Positions 44,101 to 52,687 of a stretch of 54,474 nucleotides of DNA are shown in pieces. Position 1 is the first letter of the stretch; each line of letters opens with the position of its first letter. The DNA lies in NCBI GenBank assembly GCA_013152535.1, contig JAADGE010000003.1, forward strand, positions 1 through 54,474, read 5' to 3'. The translations under genes and the position numbers were made by a program. This DNA comes from Chlorobiota bacterium. Lineage in GTDB: Bacteria; Bacteroidota; Bacteroidia; Bacteroidales; JAADGE01. The notes beneath the pieces were generated by a model. That model had not been told where the DNA came from and made no database searches. It saw nothing but the letters and a program-made list of their open reading frames with translations.

Positions 44101-45842
44101 GGCATACCGGGGAAGGGAAAATTAATATGGGATACAATATGACCAGATTTACTAATCCTAAATTTTCAAGAGAAGCACAACTTCTTGACAGTGCTTACCT
44201 TATTGATGTTTGCCGATTTGATAAATCCTTGTTTATGTCTGATTACGGAAATATGAAATTTATATCAACGGATCCGAGTAAAGATTCATTAATGTTTTTC
44301 GGAAGTGTTGCAAATTACTACACCGGAAATCATAAAATAATAGTGAAAGATGTACAAAAGATTATTGTTGCGGATATCGTTGTAACACCGAGCAGTGATG
44401 TAATTATTGATAAGAACGGTAATATGGAAAAACTTTTAAAAACAACAGTTAAAGCTCGCGGGTTGCATAATATTTCAGAAGTTGATATAAAAATCAGCAG
44501 CAGTAAAAAATATGTTGCATCATCCGGTATTTATCAGTATGAAGATATGAACAACAAACTTGAGAATATTAATTTTGATAACATTACTTATGATCAGCAA
44601 AAAGGAGCATCGGTTGCACATGGGTTTATAGAACAATATGAGAAGTTTAAGTTGAATCCGTGGTTTGATTATTACGGTGATGTCTATTTTAATGCTTCAA
44701 AAGACCGATTGAGATTTGAAGGATTTGCAAAAATTATACATTCTTGTAAAATTGCAAAACCTAAATGGTTCTATTTTAAATCCGATATAGATCCGGATAG
44801 CATCTATTTGCCTTTAGAACCCTTTTTACACTCAGATTTAGAAGCAAGTAAAGCCCGAATTTATGCAGATATTATGTCTGCAAAAGATTCAATTTATACA
44901 TTCCCGGTTTTTCTTTCATCCGATCCGTACGGAAATTCCGAATCAATTTTATCTGTAAGAGACAGTAATTATTATGTAACATACAGTCAAAAAAATAACA
45001 GATATGAAATAACAACATTAGAAAAATTTAATAACCGAACTTTACCCGGTAATTATTTAGATTTAAACCGAACCTATTGTATCGTAAACGGTGAAGGACA
45101 AATAAAATACAGTAAGTCTGTTAAAATTAATGATTTTGGAGGAGTAGGTGATGTCAGATATGATACGAATTCCGGTGAAGTTACTATGCAAACATTAACT
45201 TATTTAGATTTTTTTATATCAAAAAAAGTACTTAATATTTTAAAAGATAAATTAATTGAGAATATCGGTTTAAATTCTTTAAGGGTTCGTGAAAATTCAT
45301 ATAAAAAACCCCTTTATGAACTTCTCGGTGTGGAAGCAACTGATAAAATGCTTGAAGAAATGTCGGTAAACAGCGGACAACCGAAAAAAATTCCCGAGAA
45401 ATTAAATAAAACATTTGTTTTTACAAATTTGGATTTTAAATGGGATCCGATTTCAAAATCGTACAAATCTGTCGGGAAAATAGGAATTTTAAGTATTGGT
45501 AATCGTATGATTAATAAATATGTAAACGGTCATATTCAAATTAAAAAAAGAAGAACCGGAGATTTAATTTATATTTATCTCGAAACAGCAGAAAATGAAT
45601 GGTTCTTTTTTACTTTTTCCGGAAGTATTATGAGAACAATTTCAAGTGTTCATGAATATAATCAGACTATTGAAGACTTGAAAACAAAAGACAAACGCTT
45701 TAAAACAGACAGAGGCATATATAATTACATGTTAACAAATGAGGAAACAAAAAATTTGTTTATTTATGAGTTTACGGGAAAACATCCTGCAATAGATAAT
45801 TTTGATGATAATTCGGATGATACGGGTGATGGTGATAATTGA
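41187..45842 (+). CDS. Very large exported protein of unknown function, beta-rich
   Basis: This 1551-residue protein has a signal peptide (MKKHFFFLFGIIITLSLSVHSQ) and no recognisable catalytic motif, lipobox or T9SS sorting domain. An N-terminal helical region (~25-165) is followed by many short amphipathic strands in which lines such as GNINWKYFGYSPSVIKADL, GVAKWNNTTITTKDFNLYPDS and GKGSFKLGEGTITADDFEF look alike. They have the feel of OstA/LptA- or AsmA-type strand ladders, though no repeat unit is strict. The tail is acidic (NFDDNSDDTGDGDN). I recall proteins of this size and style as conserved hypotheticals in Bacteroidota, but I cannot name a family. It is a single-gene unit, convergent with recF. 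Confidence 0.6.
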   Translation: MKKHFFFLFGIIITLSLSVHSQNIKIFTVDSLFSELKTYYEINPKNIVKDTVLQRKDSIISVLNEMWASKFDKDERILITKVLNYNTEKHFDKNTTFWYFIETIVKLRSERSSDFKIWLNYYDKLLHTAGLTSSKMKFFINGIYQFITNNYLMKIKSSVWKYANGTYKFQFDNKNALFSVGLKNIILESFSSDGDTLKINNTDGSFILLQSKFKGIGGNINWKYFGYSPSVIKADLRKYTINLNKNEYKADSVSYTNKRILDYPILGRIHDKASKRARNQGFYPVFTSYGYNYEVKSKQNNISFLSGIKMKGAVLKYVGSDSIKATAKYVKNGKLFFEAKSKEFSSKDSLLRSNKAAIALFIGKTDSITHPNVNFQITHNEFSFTRNSEGSGNLPFYDSYQKVYIKTDNITWNTQDTLIRFYSKFGNVASLKSVDYFTKKDFTKLRMYELNNPLFDIKRYTRKIGSRSFYAQDYARFVRQSSEGVIHRLMGLWYEGFLDYNTDTKYVTVKQKLFDYIKFFFDKKDYDVINIISKGVKRARDADLYPLINAVYNIKNNNLTVFGVNQVVLNKRKKVGFVPSNKIFVIGKNRNMYFSGRLRTGMADFYGKDFYFNYENYDIHINKGDSLVYRIWDKDFSETSEKDKPVFLTSTIENVSGLLRIDVKTNKSGAKNIPKFPLFQCQDTSYVYYDKSSKHGDAYKREKFYFKNYPFNHDSLLYLTKYNLSIPGEMITGGIVPNFEDTLTVQKDYSLGFIHQTPKEGIDLFNGKVSLSAQNSTLRSFIKLSNAGLVANGVAKWNNTTITTKDFNLYPDSLTALADRIDISKYINEDTYAEFPEVHGEMVSTVWDAVNDVVKYKTTKDNPVKMYDGKSSFEGEFEYRPKSLTGKGSFKLGEGTITADDFEFNKESLFSDKANISIKEKNSKVKDVIINNMKSFVDMKAGKAVFAKIKDEKSSVEFVNDKYISYPNHLVWHTGEGKINMGYNMTRFTNPKFSREAQLLDSAYLIDVCRFDKSLFMSDYGNMKFISTDPSKDSLMFFGSVANYYTGNHKIIVKDVQKIIVADIVVTPSSDVIIDKNGNMEKLLKTTVKARGLHNISEVDIKISSSKKYVASSGIYQYEDMNNKLENINFDNITYDQQKGASVAHGFIEQYEKFKLNPWFDYYGDVYFNASKDRLRFEGFAKIIHSCKIAKPKWFYFKSDIDPDSIYLPLEPFLHSDLEASKARIYADIMSAKDSIYTFPVFLSSDPYGNSESILSVRDSNYYVTYSQKNNRYEITTLEKFNNRTLPGNYLDLNRTYCIVNGEGQIKYSKSVKINDFGGVGDVRYDTNSGEVTMQTLTYLDFFISKKVLNILKDKLIENIGLNSLRVRENSYKKPLYELLGVEATDKMLEEMSVNSGQPKKIPEKLNKTFVFTNLDFKWDPISKSYKSVGKIGILSIGNRMINKYVNGHIQIKKRRTGDLIYIYLETAENEWFFFTFSGSIMRTISSVHEYNQTIEDLKTKDKRFKTDRGIYNYMLTNEETKNLFIYEFTGKHPAIDNFDDNSDDTGDGDN

Positions 45843-45865
45843 TAAGTTATCATTGTGAATCTGCT

Positions 45866-45885
45866 CCGAAAACAAAGTTTTTCGG
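45866..45885. terminator. Weak hairpin between the large exported protein gene and recF
   Basis: CCGAAAA (45866-45872) pairs with TTTTCGG (45879-45885). The stem is A/T-rich on its inner side and no long T-run follows on either strand, so termination is uncertain. Confidence 0.35.
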
Positions 45886-45896
45886 GAAAGATTAAT

Positions 45897-47000
45897 TTAA
45901 TATATTTCCGAGAAATTACCCTTTTCGGTGTGAAATAATTTAAAATTTTGATTTTTTCCTTTTAAAATCTTTTTTACACGTTCAGGATTGGTATCTGTCA
46001 GAAAAATTTGACCGAAATTATTATTTGTAAGTTTTATAATTTCACTGACTCGCTGTGCATCAAATTTATCAAAAATATCATCAAGTAAAAGCAAAGGGTT
46101 TACTTTACTTACATTTTTTATAAATTGAAATTGGGAAAATTTCAGAGCAATTAAAAAAGTTTTTTGCTGACCTTGCGAACCGGCTTTTTTAAGCTGAAAA
46201 TTATTGATGCTCAAAGCTAAATCATCTCTGTGAATACCTTTGCCGGTATAACCTAAAATTTTATCTTTTTCAATAGTCTGAAGCAATAAATCAAGAAAAT
46301 TATTTTCATTTAAATGCGAAACATATTCTATACTGACCGTTTCATTTTTGCCTGAAACCGTTTCATAATATTCATTGAAAATAGGAATTAAATCAGTTAT
46401 AAAACTTTTTCTTTTTTGATAAATGTTTAATCCGGATTTTGAAAGTTGTTCATTATAAACAGCAATAGTATCTGCATCAAAATATCGGGAAGTAAGATAA
46501 TTTTTTAATAATCTGTTTCTTTGTGAAAGAATTTTATTGTATTTTATTAATTCATACAAATATTCTTTATCATATTGAGAAATAACAGAATCAATGTATT
46601 TTCTTCGCTCTTCGCCGGTACCGGTTATTAAAATCGCATCGCTCGGAGAAACAGTAACAACAGGTAACAACCCGATGTGTTCAGAGAATCGTTTGTAGAT
46701 TTTATCATTCCTTTTTACTGTTTTCTTTTTGTCTTTTTCATATGCACAATAAATATTTTCTGTTTTTCCGTTTCTTATAAATTCTCCTTGTATTACAAAA
46801 AATGTTTCATCGTGTTTTACCGATAAAGAATCGCTTGTATTAAAATAACTTTTTGTAAATGACAAATAATGAAGTGCATCTAATAAATTTGTTTTTCCGG
46901 AACCGTTATTTCCTGTAAAACAATTTAATTTTTCCGAAAAAATCAGTTTTGCATTTTCAATATTCTTAAAATTGGTTATTTTAAAATTTTTAAGGAACAT
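45897..47000 (-). CDS. recF: DNA replication and repair protein RecF
   Basis: This 367-residue SMC-like ATPase helps load RecA at gaps. Walker A CFTGNNGSGKTNLLDALHYL begins at residue 28. The signature region KKAGSQGQQKTFLIALKFSQ and Walker B PLLLLDDIFDKFDAQR lie in the C-terminal third, followed by IFLTDTNPER. Length matches the family. It is not next to dnaA/dnaN here but divergent from a TPR gene, a common arrangement in Bacteroidota. Confidence 0.95.
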   Translation of the reverse strand: MFLKNFKITNFKNIENAKLIFSEKLNCFTGNNGSGKTNLLDALHYLSFTKSYFNTSDSLSVKHDETFFVIQGEFIRNGKTENIYCAYEKDKKKTVKRNDKIYKRFSEHIGLLPVVTVSPSDAILITGTGEERRKYIDSVISQYDKEYLYELIKYNKILSQRNRLLKNYLTSRYFDADTIAVYNEQLSKSGLNIYQKRKSFITDLIPIFNEYYETVSGKNETVSIEYVSHLNENNFLDLLLQTIEKDKILGYTGKGIHRDDLALSINNFQLKKAGSQGQQKTFLIALKFSQFQFIKNVSKVNPLLLLDDIFDKFDAQRVSEIIKLTNNNFGQIFLTDTNPERVKKILKGKNQNFKLFHTEKGNFSEIY

Positions 47001-47107
47001 TATTCTATTTTTTCCTGTTTATAATCAAAATTTTCAACAAAGGACTTTAAAAAAATTAAAAAAACATTATTTTTAGTCGATTTTTTTTATTCAGTCAGGA
47101 TTTTTTA

Positions 47108-47115
47108 TACTTTTG
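47108..47115 (+). promoter_or_regulatory. -7 box of the TPR gene
   Basis: TACTTTTG fits TAnnTTTG, 27 bp before the ATG at 47143. No spaced TTG. Confidence 0.45.
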
Positions 47116-47142
47116 CGACCTAAAATTAATCAGAAATAAATT

Positions 47143-47826
47143 ATGACTAAGAAGGATAAAGCAAAATTAGACGGAAGTTTCGGAACAATAGAAGAGTCAT
47201 TATCAAAAACCGAACATTTTCTTGAGAAATATCAAAAACAATTATCAATTGCAGCTATTGCTGTTTTAATAGTTGTGGGTATTATTTATTCGTATAAGAA
47301 ATTTTATATTCAGCCGCAACAGGAAGAAGCTTTAGAGCAAGTTTTTCCTGCACAACAATATTTTGAAAAAGATTCTTTTAATTTAGCCTTAAACGGTGAC
47401 GGTGATTATCCCGGATTTATTCAAATTATTGAAGATTACGGTTCTACAAGTGTCGCTGAAGGTGCTTATTTATATGCCGGCATTTCATTTTATAAAATCG
47501 GTGATTATGACAATGCAATTGATTATCTGAAAAAGTTCTCAACCGATGATAAATTATTAGCTGCAACAGCATACGGAAATTTGGGTGATGCTTATACCGA
47601 AAAAGGTGAATATGAAAATGCCGCATCTTATTACAAAAAAGCAGCTGATGAAGGCACTAAAATTATAAGTCCTGTTTATTTAATGAAATTAGGGCAAATT
47701 TATGAAGAACTCGGAAAATGGCAAGATGCTTTGGATTCTTATAAAAAAATTCAAAATGATTACAGAGAAAGTGCTGAAGCAAGAGGTATTGAAAAATATA
47801 TTACAAGAGCAAAACTGAATTTATAA
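47143..47826 (+). CDS. Membrane-anchored TPR protein, YfgM-like
   Basis: This 227-residue protein has one N-terminal transmembrane helix at about residues 34-50 (LSIAAIAVLIVVGIIYSY) and a periplasmic-side tetratricopeptide array: SVAEGAYLYAGISFYKIGDYDNAIDYL, ATAYGNLGDAYTEKGEYENAASYYKKA, and VYLMKLGQIYEELGKWQDALDSYKKI. The layout matches YfgM-type (TPR_21) ancillary proteins of the Sec translocon, about 206 residues in E. coli. A role in handling exported proteins is inference from that likeness. It is monocistronic and ends at a bidirectional terminator. Confidence 0.8.
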   Translation: MTKKDKAKLDGSFGTIEESLSKTEHFLEKYQKQLSIAAIAVLIVVGIIYSYKKFYIQPQQEEALEQVFPAQQYFEKDSFNLALNGDGDYPGFIQIIEDYGSTSVAEGAYLYAGISFYKIGDYDNAIDYLKKFSTDDKLLAATAYGNLGDAYTEKGEYENAASYYKKAADEGTKIISPVYLMKLGQIYEELGKWQDALDSYKKIQNDYRESAEARGIEKYITRAKLNL

Positions 47827-47853
47827 AAATTCATATTCATAATAATAAACAGG

Positions 47854-47884
47854 AAAAAGATCGTTCTGATACAACGGTCTTTTT
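47854..47884. terminator. Bidirectional terminator between the TPR and DnaJ-domain genes
   Basis: AAAAAGATCGTT (47854-47865) pairs with AACGGTCTTTTT (47873-47884), with one T:G wobble and a 7-nt loop. T-runs occur on both strands. The right arm reaches the stop codon of the DnaJ gene. Confidence 0.8.
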
Positions 47885-48705
47885 TATGATATTGTATCAT
47901 ATGCCTCTTTAATTTCTTGAAATTTTTTTTCTGCATTTTTAATAATTTCAGCACTTTGTCCTGCAAATTTGTCAGGATGGTATTTTTTTGCTAAAGTGCG
48001 ATAGGCTTTTTTTAATTGTACTTTTGTTACAGAAGGCGAAACTCCCATAATTCGATAGGCTTCATACGGAAGCATAAACGATGAAAAACTTTTGTTAAAT
48101 TTTTGATAGGCTTGTTTGCGTTTTATTTCTTCTTCGTCGGTCAATCCTTTTTTTCTGTAGATATTTTTAATCGTATGGTAAGTTTGTTTCGGAATAAGAA
48201 GTAATTTGCTGACATTCAGAATGAAACTTTCTTCATCTTTCTCTAAAACTTTATCGTAAGAAGCCAGATTAAATAAAGAATAGATTATAAATATCTTAAT
48301 TTTTGTTTCAGTATTTTTAAGTTCAAAACATAGATTATCAATGTGTATTTTTTTAATTATATAACGATTAAACAGTTTTGTTAATTGATTTTCGGAATAC
48401 GAACAGAAAATTTGTTTTAATAATTTCAGTTTTTCTTCGTCATTCATTTCTTTAATATTCAGAAATGATAACATTATTAAAAAAATATATCTGTCAATTT
48501 TGCCGAAAAGTTCTCCTTTACGTCTTCTGAAATATAATATAAAAAGAGCTGTTGCAAGTACTCCGAAACTGATTCGTATCCATAAAATTACGATATAATA
48601 ATTTAATCCTAAATATGATGCAATAAGATTGAAGAAGAATATAAAAAATAAGAAAACCGTTATAAATACCGCAAAATAATACTTCACATCAATTATTTTT
48701 TTCAA
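47884..48705 (-). CDS. Membrane protein with TerB-like region and C-terminal J domain (DjlA-like)
   Basis: This 273-residue protein has two N-terminal membrane helices ([21 protein letters not shown] and [22 protein letters not shown]). A helical middle (~95-190) resembles TerB, with [30 protein letters not shown]-terminal J domain (~205-273) has the HPD tripeptide at 243-245 and recruits a DnaK partner. This order is that of the DjlA co-chaperones. The start is uncertain: TTG 48705 overlaps the upstream stop by 4 bp (TTGA); GTG 48687, six codons later, is the alternative. It follows the MocA-like gene in a two-gene unit. Confidence 0.8.
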   Translation of the reverse strand: MKKIIDVKYYFAVFITVFLFFIFFFNLIASYLGLNYYIVILWIRISFGVLATALFILYFRRRKGELFGKIDRYIFLIMLSFLNIKEMNDEEKLKLLKQIFCSYSENQLTKLFNRYIIKKIHIDNLCFELKNTETKIKIFIIYSLFNLASYDKVLEKDEESFILNVSKLLLIPKQTYHTIKNIYRKKGLTDEEEIKRKQAYQKFNKSFSSFMLPYEAYRIMGVSPSVTKVQLKKAYRTLAKKYHPDKFAGQSAEIIKNAEKKFQEIKEAYDTIS

Positions 48706-49292
48706 AAGTAAAAATCATAATCAGAAACAGTATTAATATTTATCAATATTTTTTCGTCATTAGCCGGGATATAGTATTTTTTAAAGTTGTTAAAAAAAGT
48801 TTTCATATTTACGGCATCTTTTACTTCATTCTTTATTGCATTTATCATTTTTGCGGAAATCAAAATCGGATGTCCTCCTTTTTTATTATAAGAAGGAATA
48901 ATGTAATCAGCTGTACCGGAATTATCTTTAAGAAGATGTAATATATTTTGGTTAACAAACGGATTATCAATGTTTTGAATGAATGTAAGACTGTTTTCGT
49001 CAATTGCCTCAGCACCTGTTTTTAAGGAATAAAATTTTCCTTTTTCCGGGTGTTCGTTGATGATTATTTTTATTTTTCCGGAGAGTTTTATTCCGGTTCT
49101 CATTAATGAATTAAAATTACTTTGATTTAAAACGGCAATTATTGTTTTGCAGTTAAATTGAATATATTCTTCCGTAATCTTTTGAAAAAAATTTCTGTTA
49201 CTGTCAAAACTAAGTTCGGTTTTATGTGTTTTCATTCTTTCGGAAAATCCGGCAGCTAAAATAATAACAGATATATCTTCATTTTTTTGCAC
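48702..49292 (-). CDS. MocA/MobA-like nucleotidyltransferase
   Basis: This 196-residue GT-A-fold nucleotidyltransferase has the N-terminal loop [16 protein letters not shown] (residues 9-24), the mid-strand [15 protein letters not shown] with the metal-binding Asp, and [17 protein letters not shown], the GHP motif of molybdenum cofactor cytidylyltransferases. It may attach CMP to molybdopterin. A sugar-1-phosphate nucleotidylyltransferase is the main alternative, and the loop is looser than usual (SERMKTHK for SxRMGxxK). The start is GTG 49292. It is divergent from the YgfK gene, just as relatives are neighbours in E. coli (mocA/ygfJ near ygfK), which favours the molybdenum reading. Confidence 0.65.
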   Translation of the reverse strand: MQKNEDISVIILAAGFSERMKTHKTELSFDSNRNFFQKITEEYIQFNCKTIIAVLNQSNFNSLMRTGIKLSGKIKIIINEHPEKGKFYSLKTGAEAIDENSLTFIQNIDNPFVNQNILHLLKDNSGTADYIIPSYNKKGGHPILISAKMINAIKNEVKDAVNMKTFFNNFKKYYIPANDEKILININTVSDYDFYF

Positions 49293-49296
49293 ATTA

Positions 49297-49304
49297 CAAA
49301 AGTA
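49297..49304 (-). promoter_or_regulatory. -7 box of the MocA-like gene
   Basis: TACTTTTG on the minus strand fits TAnnTTTG and ends 5 bp before the GTG at 49292. The mRNA would be leaderless or start at the codon. The short distance makes either the box or the start codon doubtful. Confidence 0.3.
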
Positions 49305-49362
49305 TTAATTGTTTTTCGGTTTATAAACATATTACCAACATAAATATTTAAAACAATTTTAT

Positions 49363-49370
49363 TACCTTTG
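49363..49370 (+). promoter_or_regulatory. -7 box of the ygfK operon
   Basis: TACCTTTG fits TAnnTTTG, 30 bp before the ATG at 49401. It overlaps the upstream in-frame TTG codon (49368), which cannot then be the start. No spaced TTG. Confidence 0.5.
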
Positions 49371-49400
49371 TTGCCCTTTTTTATTAAAAATTTGATACGA

Positions 49401-52400
49401 ATGACTGATAAATTCACACCTGTACCTTTAAAAAAACTTTTGCAAATTATTCTTAAAGAATACAATACAAAAGGAAGTATTCTCGGTATTTATGAAGAGT
49501 TGTTTTTCAAACCGGATAAAAAAGATGTATTTCGTTCTGTGCGTTTCGGGCAACTTTTGGAAACACCGCTCGGTGTTGCCGCAGGACCTCACACACAGCT
49601 TTCGCAAAATATTGTTGCGGCTTGGCTGACCGGTGCGAGGTATATCGAACTGAAAACCGTTCAAACATTAGACGAGCTCGAAGTATCAAAACCCTGTATT
49701 GATATGCAGGACGAAGGGTATAATTGCGAATGGTCGCAGGAACTTAAATTGCATCAGTCTTTTGACGAATATCTTAATGCTTGGATTTTAATTCACATTT
49801 TAAAAGATAAACTTAAAATAGGAAGCAAAGACGAGCCGGGCTTTATTTTTAATATGAGTGCAGGATATGATTTAAAAGGCATTATGCAGGATAATGTTCA
49901 GTGGTTTTTCGATAAAATGCAGGATGCTTCCGCAGAATTGAAACAAAAAATTGAAGAAATAAAAAATATTTATCCCGATGCGGCAGCTATGAACATTAAT
50001 CCGCAAATAACCGATAATATTACACTTTCGACTATGCACGGCTGTCCGCCTGAAGAAATCGAACAAATTGCAGAATATCTTATCACTGAAAAGAAACTGC
50101 ATACGACAATTAAACTTAATCCTACGCTTCTCGGAAAAGAAAATTTGCAAAAAATAATCACAAATTCCGGATTTAATACCCAAGTTCCGGACGAAGCGTT
50201 TGAACACGACGTAAAATATTCCGATGCTGTTGATTTTATTAAAAGATTACAAAACAAAGCAAAAGAACATAATGTATTTTTCGGTTTAAAATTGACCAAT
50301 ACACTTGAGAGCAAAAATAATAAAAGCGTGTTTCCCGAGAACGAAAAAATGATGTATGCCAGCGGTAAAATATTACATCCTATTTCGATAAATGTTGCAC
50401 GGAAACTGCAAAATGATTTTAACGGAGAATTAGATATTTCCTTTTCGGGCGGTGCCGATGCTTTTAATGTTGTTAATATTGTTTCTTGCGGATTGTATCC
50501 GGTAACCGTAAGTTCCGATTTATTAAAACCCGGCGGTTACGGAAGGTTGAAACAATATATTGATAATCTGAGAAATTCAAAAAAGAAGTTATCTAAAAAT
50601 GGTATTTTAAAAAAACTAAATACCTATGCCGATGATGTAAGAAGAAATCAACGATATAAAAAAGACAGTCCGCACGATCCGAATATAAAAACATTCAGAA
50701 CATTGGGGCAATTTGATTGTTCGTATGCTCCCTGCGAAGATACTTGCCCTACAAATCAAGGAATTCCTTCGTATATGTATTACACGGCAAAAGGTGATTT
50801 TGAAAAAGCGTATGAAGTAATTACCGAAACAAACCCGTTTCCGAATGCTACCGGAATGGTTTGCGACCATACCTGCCAAACAAAATGCACGCGAATAAAT
50901 TACGATAATCCGCTTCGTATCAGAGATATAAAACGCTTTGTAACGGAACAACACAATAAAAATATTAATTCTGAAACTTGCGTTGCCGATACTTTCAGAA
51001 ATAAAACGGATAAAATAATGAAAGTTGCCGTTATCGGTGCCGGACCTTCCGGACTTTCGGCAGCATATTTTTTGAATAAAGCCGGTTTTAATGTTGAAGT
51101 TTTCGAAGCAAAAGAAAAAGCCGGCGGAATGGTATCGGCGGCAATACCGAAATTTCGCCTCGGTAATAATGCTGTTGATATCGACATAAATCAAATTGAA
51201 GAAGAAGGCGTAAAAGTTCATTACGGACACAAAATTGATAAAGAAAAATTCGAAGAACTGTGTGCCGATTATAATTACATATATATAGGTGTCGGAGCAC
51301 AAAATGCCGTTTCGTTTATGATTGAAGGCGATGATGCCGAAGGTTTGCTCGATCCTTTGGAGTTTTTGTATGATGTAAAAGACGAAAAAATTGAACATTT
51401 CGGTAAAAATATTGCAATTATAGGCGGCGGAAATACGGCAATGGATGCTGCTCGAACAGCTTATCGCCTTGTCGGAAATGAAGGAAAAGTTACTATACTT
51501 TACAGAAGAACAATTAAACAAATGCCGGCAGAATATCAGGAAATTAAAGATGTTTTGTCAGAAGGCATTGAAATTGCTGAATTAGTAAATCCGGTTAAAA
51601 TTAATTCCGAAAACGGAAAAATTGTTTCGTTAGCTTGCCGGAAAATGAAACTCGGTGAAAAAGATGCAAGCGGCAGAGCACGACCGATTGAAGTTCCGGG
51701 TTCTGATTTTGAATTTCCCGTTGATACGATAATTCCCGCAATAGGTCAGAAACTTGCAGTTGATTTTACCAATCCGAAATTGTTGCAAACAAAAGAAAAC
51801 GAATACGAAACAAAAATTAAAAATGTATTTATCGGCGGCGATGCGAAACGCAACGCTTCAACCTTAATAAAAGCAATAGGCGACGGCAGAAAGGCAGCAC
51901 AAGAAATTATAGACAAAACAGGTATTAATTTTAAAACACGGCAGGGCAGAGGCAGCTTGCGGCTGCCTGATAATGACAGAATTAAGGAATTAATGCTGAA
52001 CAAAACAAAGCGTATACAGGGTATTCCCGTTAAGGAAATTGATTTAACCGACAGAAAAAACTTCAAACTCGTAACGGCAACCTTGACAAAAGATGAGGCA
52101 ATTGCCGAAGCATCTCGCTGTTTGCTTTGTGATGAGGTTTGTAATGTTTGCACAACACTGTGTCCTAATCTTGCTCTGCAACATTATGAAGTTAAGCCTG
52201 TTAAATATAATTTGCAAAAAATTGAAAACGGGAAAATAACAGATGATAAAATTTTTGAAATAACTCAAAAAGAGCAAATCATTCATATCGCTGATTGGTG
52301 TAATATGTGTGCGAATTGCGAAACATTTTGTCCGACATCCGGAGCACCGTATAAAGAAAAGCCGCATTTATATTTAAATAAAACTAACTTTGCCGCTGAA

Positions 52401-52643
52401 AAAGACGGCTATTATTACGATAATGATAATCAAATACTTATGGCGAAGGAAAACGGATTTGATTTCAGTTTAAATGAAAAGAATGAATTTTATTTATATC
52501 AATCAGATAATCTGATGGCTAAATTAGATAAGAAAACACTTGAAATTATTGATTATACCGGAGCGGACAATGAAGATTACGATTTTATAAAAGCTGCTGA
52601 AATGAGTATTATTATTAAGGGAGCCGGTAATTTTGCCGAATAA
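49401..52643 (+). CDS. ygfK: YgfK-type putative selenate reductase / GltD-like flavin Fe-S oxidoreductase
   Basis: This 1080-residue cytosolic oxidoreductase begins with a dihydroorotate-dehydrogenase-like barrel (~30-415; FGQLLETPLGVAAGPHTQLSQN). A GltD/DPD-type Fe-S helical domain has cysteines in CSYAPCEDTCPTNQG (~441-455) and VCDHTCQTKC. FAD-binding VAVIGAGPSGLSAAYFL is near 541 and NAD(P)-binding IAIIGGGNTAMDAARTA near 672. C-terminal cysteine clusters CLLCDEVCNVCTTLCP (~910-925) and WCNMCANCETFCP (~965-978) suit [4Fe-4S] centres. E. coli YgfK (about 1030 residues) is linked to selenate reduction and purine catabolism, but the real reaction is unsettled. ATG 49401 is chosen because the earlier TTG lies in the -7 box. 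The PLP gene follows after 44 bp. Confidence 0.88.
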   Translation: MTDKFTPVPLKKLLQIILKEYNTKGSILGIYEELFFKPDKKDVFRSVRFGQLLETPLGVAAGPHTQLSQNIVAAWLTGARYIELKTVQTLDELEVSKPCIDMQDEGYNCEWSQELKLHQSFDEYLNAWILIHILKDKLKIGSKDEPGFIFNMSAGYDLKGIMQDNVQWFFDKMQDASAELKQKIEEIKNIYPDAAAMNINPQITDNITLSTMHGCPPEEIEQIAEYLITEKKLHTTIKLNPTLLGKENLQKIITNSGFNTQVPDEAFEHDVKYSDAVDFIKRLQNKAKEHNVFFGLKLTNTLESKNNKSVFPENEKMMYASGKILHPISINVARKLQNDFNGELDISFSGGADAFNVVNIVSCGLYPVTVSSDLLKPGGYGRLKQYIDNLRNSKKKLSKNGILKKLNTYADDVRRNQRYKKDSPHDPNIKTFRTLGQFDCSYAPCEDTCPTNQGIPSYMYYTAKGDFEKAYEVITETNPFPNATGMVCDHTCQTKCTRINYDNPLRIRDIKRFVTEQHNKNINSETCVADTFRNKTDKIMKVAVIGAGPSGLSAAYFLNKAGFNVEVFEAKEKAGGMVSAAIPKFRLGNNAVDIDINQIEEEGVKVHYGHKIDKEKFEELCADYNYIYIGVGAQNAVSFMIEGDDAEGLLDPLEFLYDVKDEKIEHFGKNIAIIGGGNTAMDAARTAYRLVGNEGKVTILYRRTIKQMPAEYQEIKDVLSEGIEIAELVNPVKINSENGKIVSLACRKMKLGEKDASGRARPIEVPGSDFEFPVDTIIPAIGQKLAVDFTNPKLLQTKENEYETKIKNVFIGGDAKRNASTLIKAIGDGRKAAQEIIDKTGINFKTRQGRGSLRLPDNDRIKELMLNKTKRIQGIPVKEIDLTDRKNFKLVTATLTKDEAIAEASRCLLCDEVCNVCTTLCPNLALQHYEVKPVKYNLQKIENGKITDDKIFEITQKEQIIHIADWCNMCANCETFCPTSGAPYKEKPHLYLNKTNFAAEKDGYYYDNDNQILMAKENGFDFSLNEKNEFYLYQSDNLMAKLDKKTLEIIDYTGADNEDYDFIKAAEMSIIIKGAGNFAE

Positions 52644-52687
52644 TTGTCAGTCTTAAGAATTAAAAATAAAACAAAATAAATAAAGTA

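Noticed and set aside
50616-51521. 301-codon open frame antisense to ygfK
   Set aside because: The plus strand carries intact Fe-S, FAD and NAD(P) motifs across the same bases. The antisense product is a cysteine/phenylalanine-rich string without domain logic, a shadow of biased codons.
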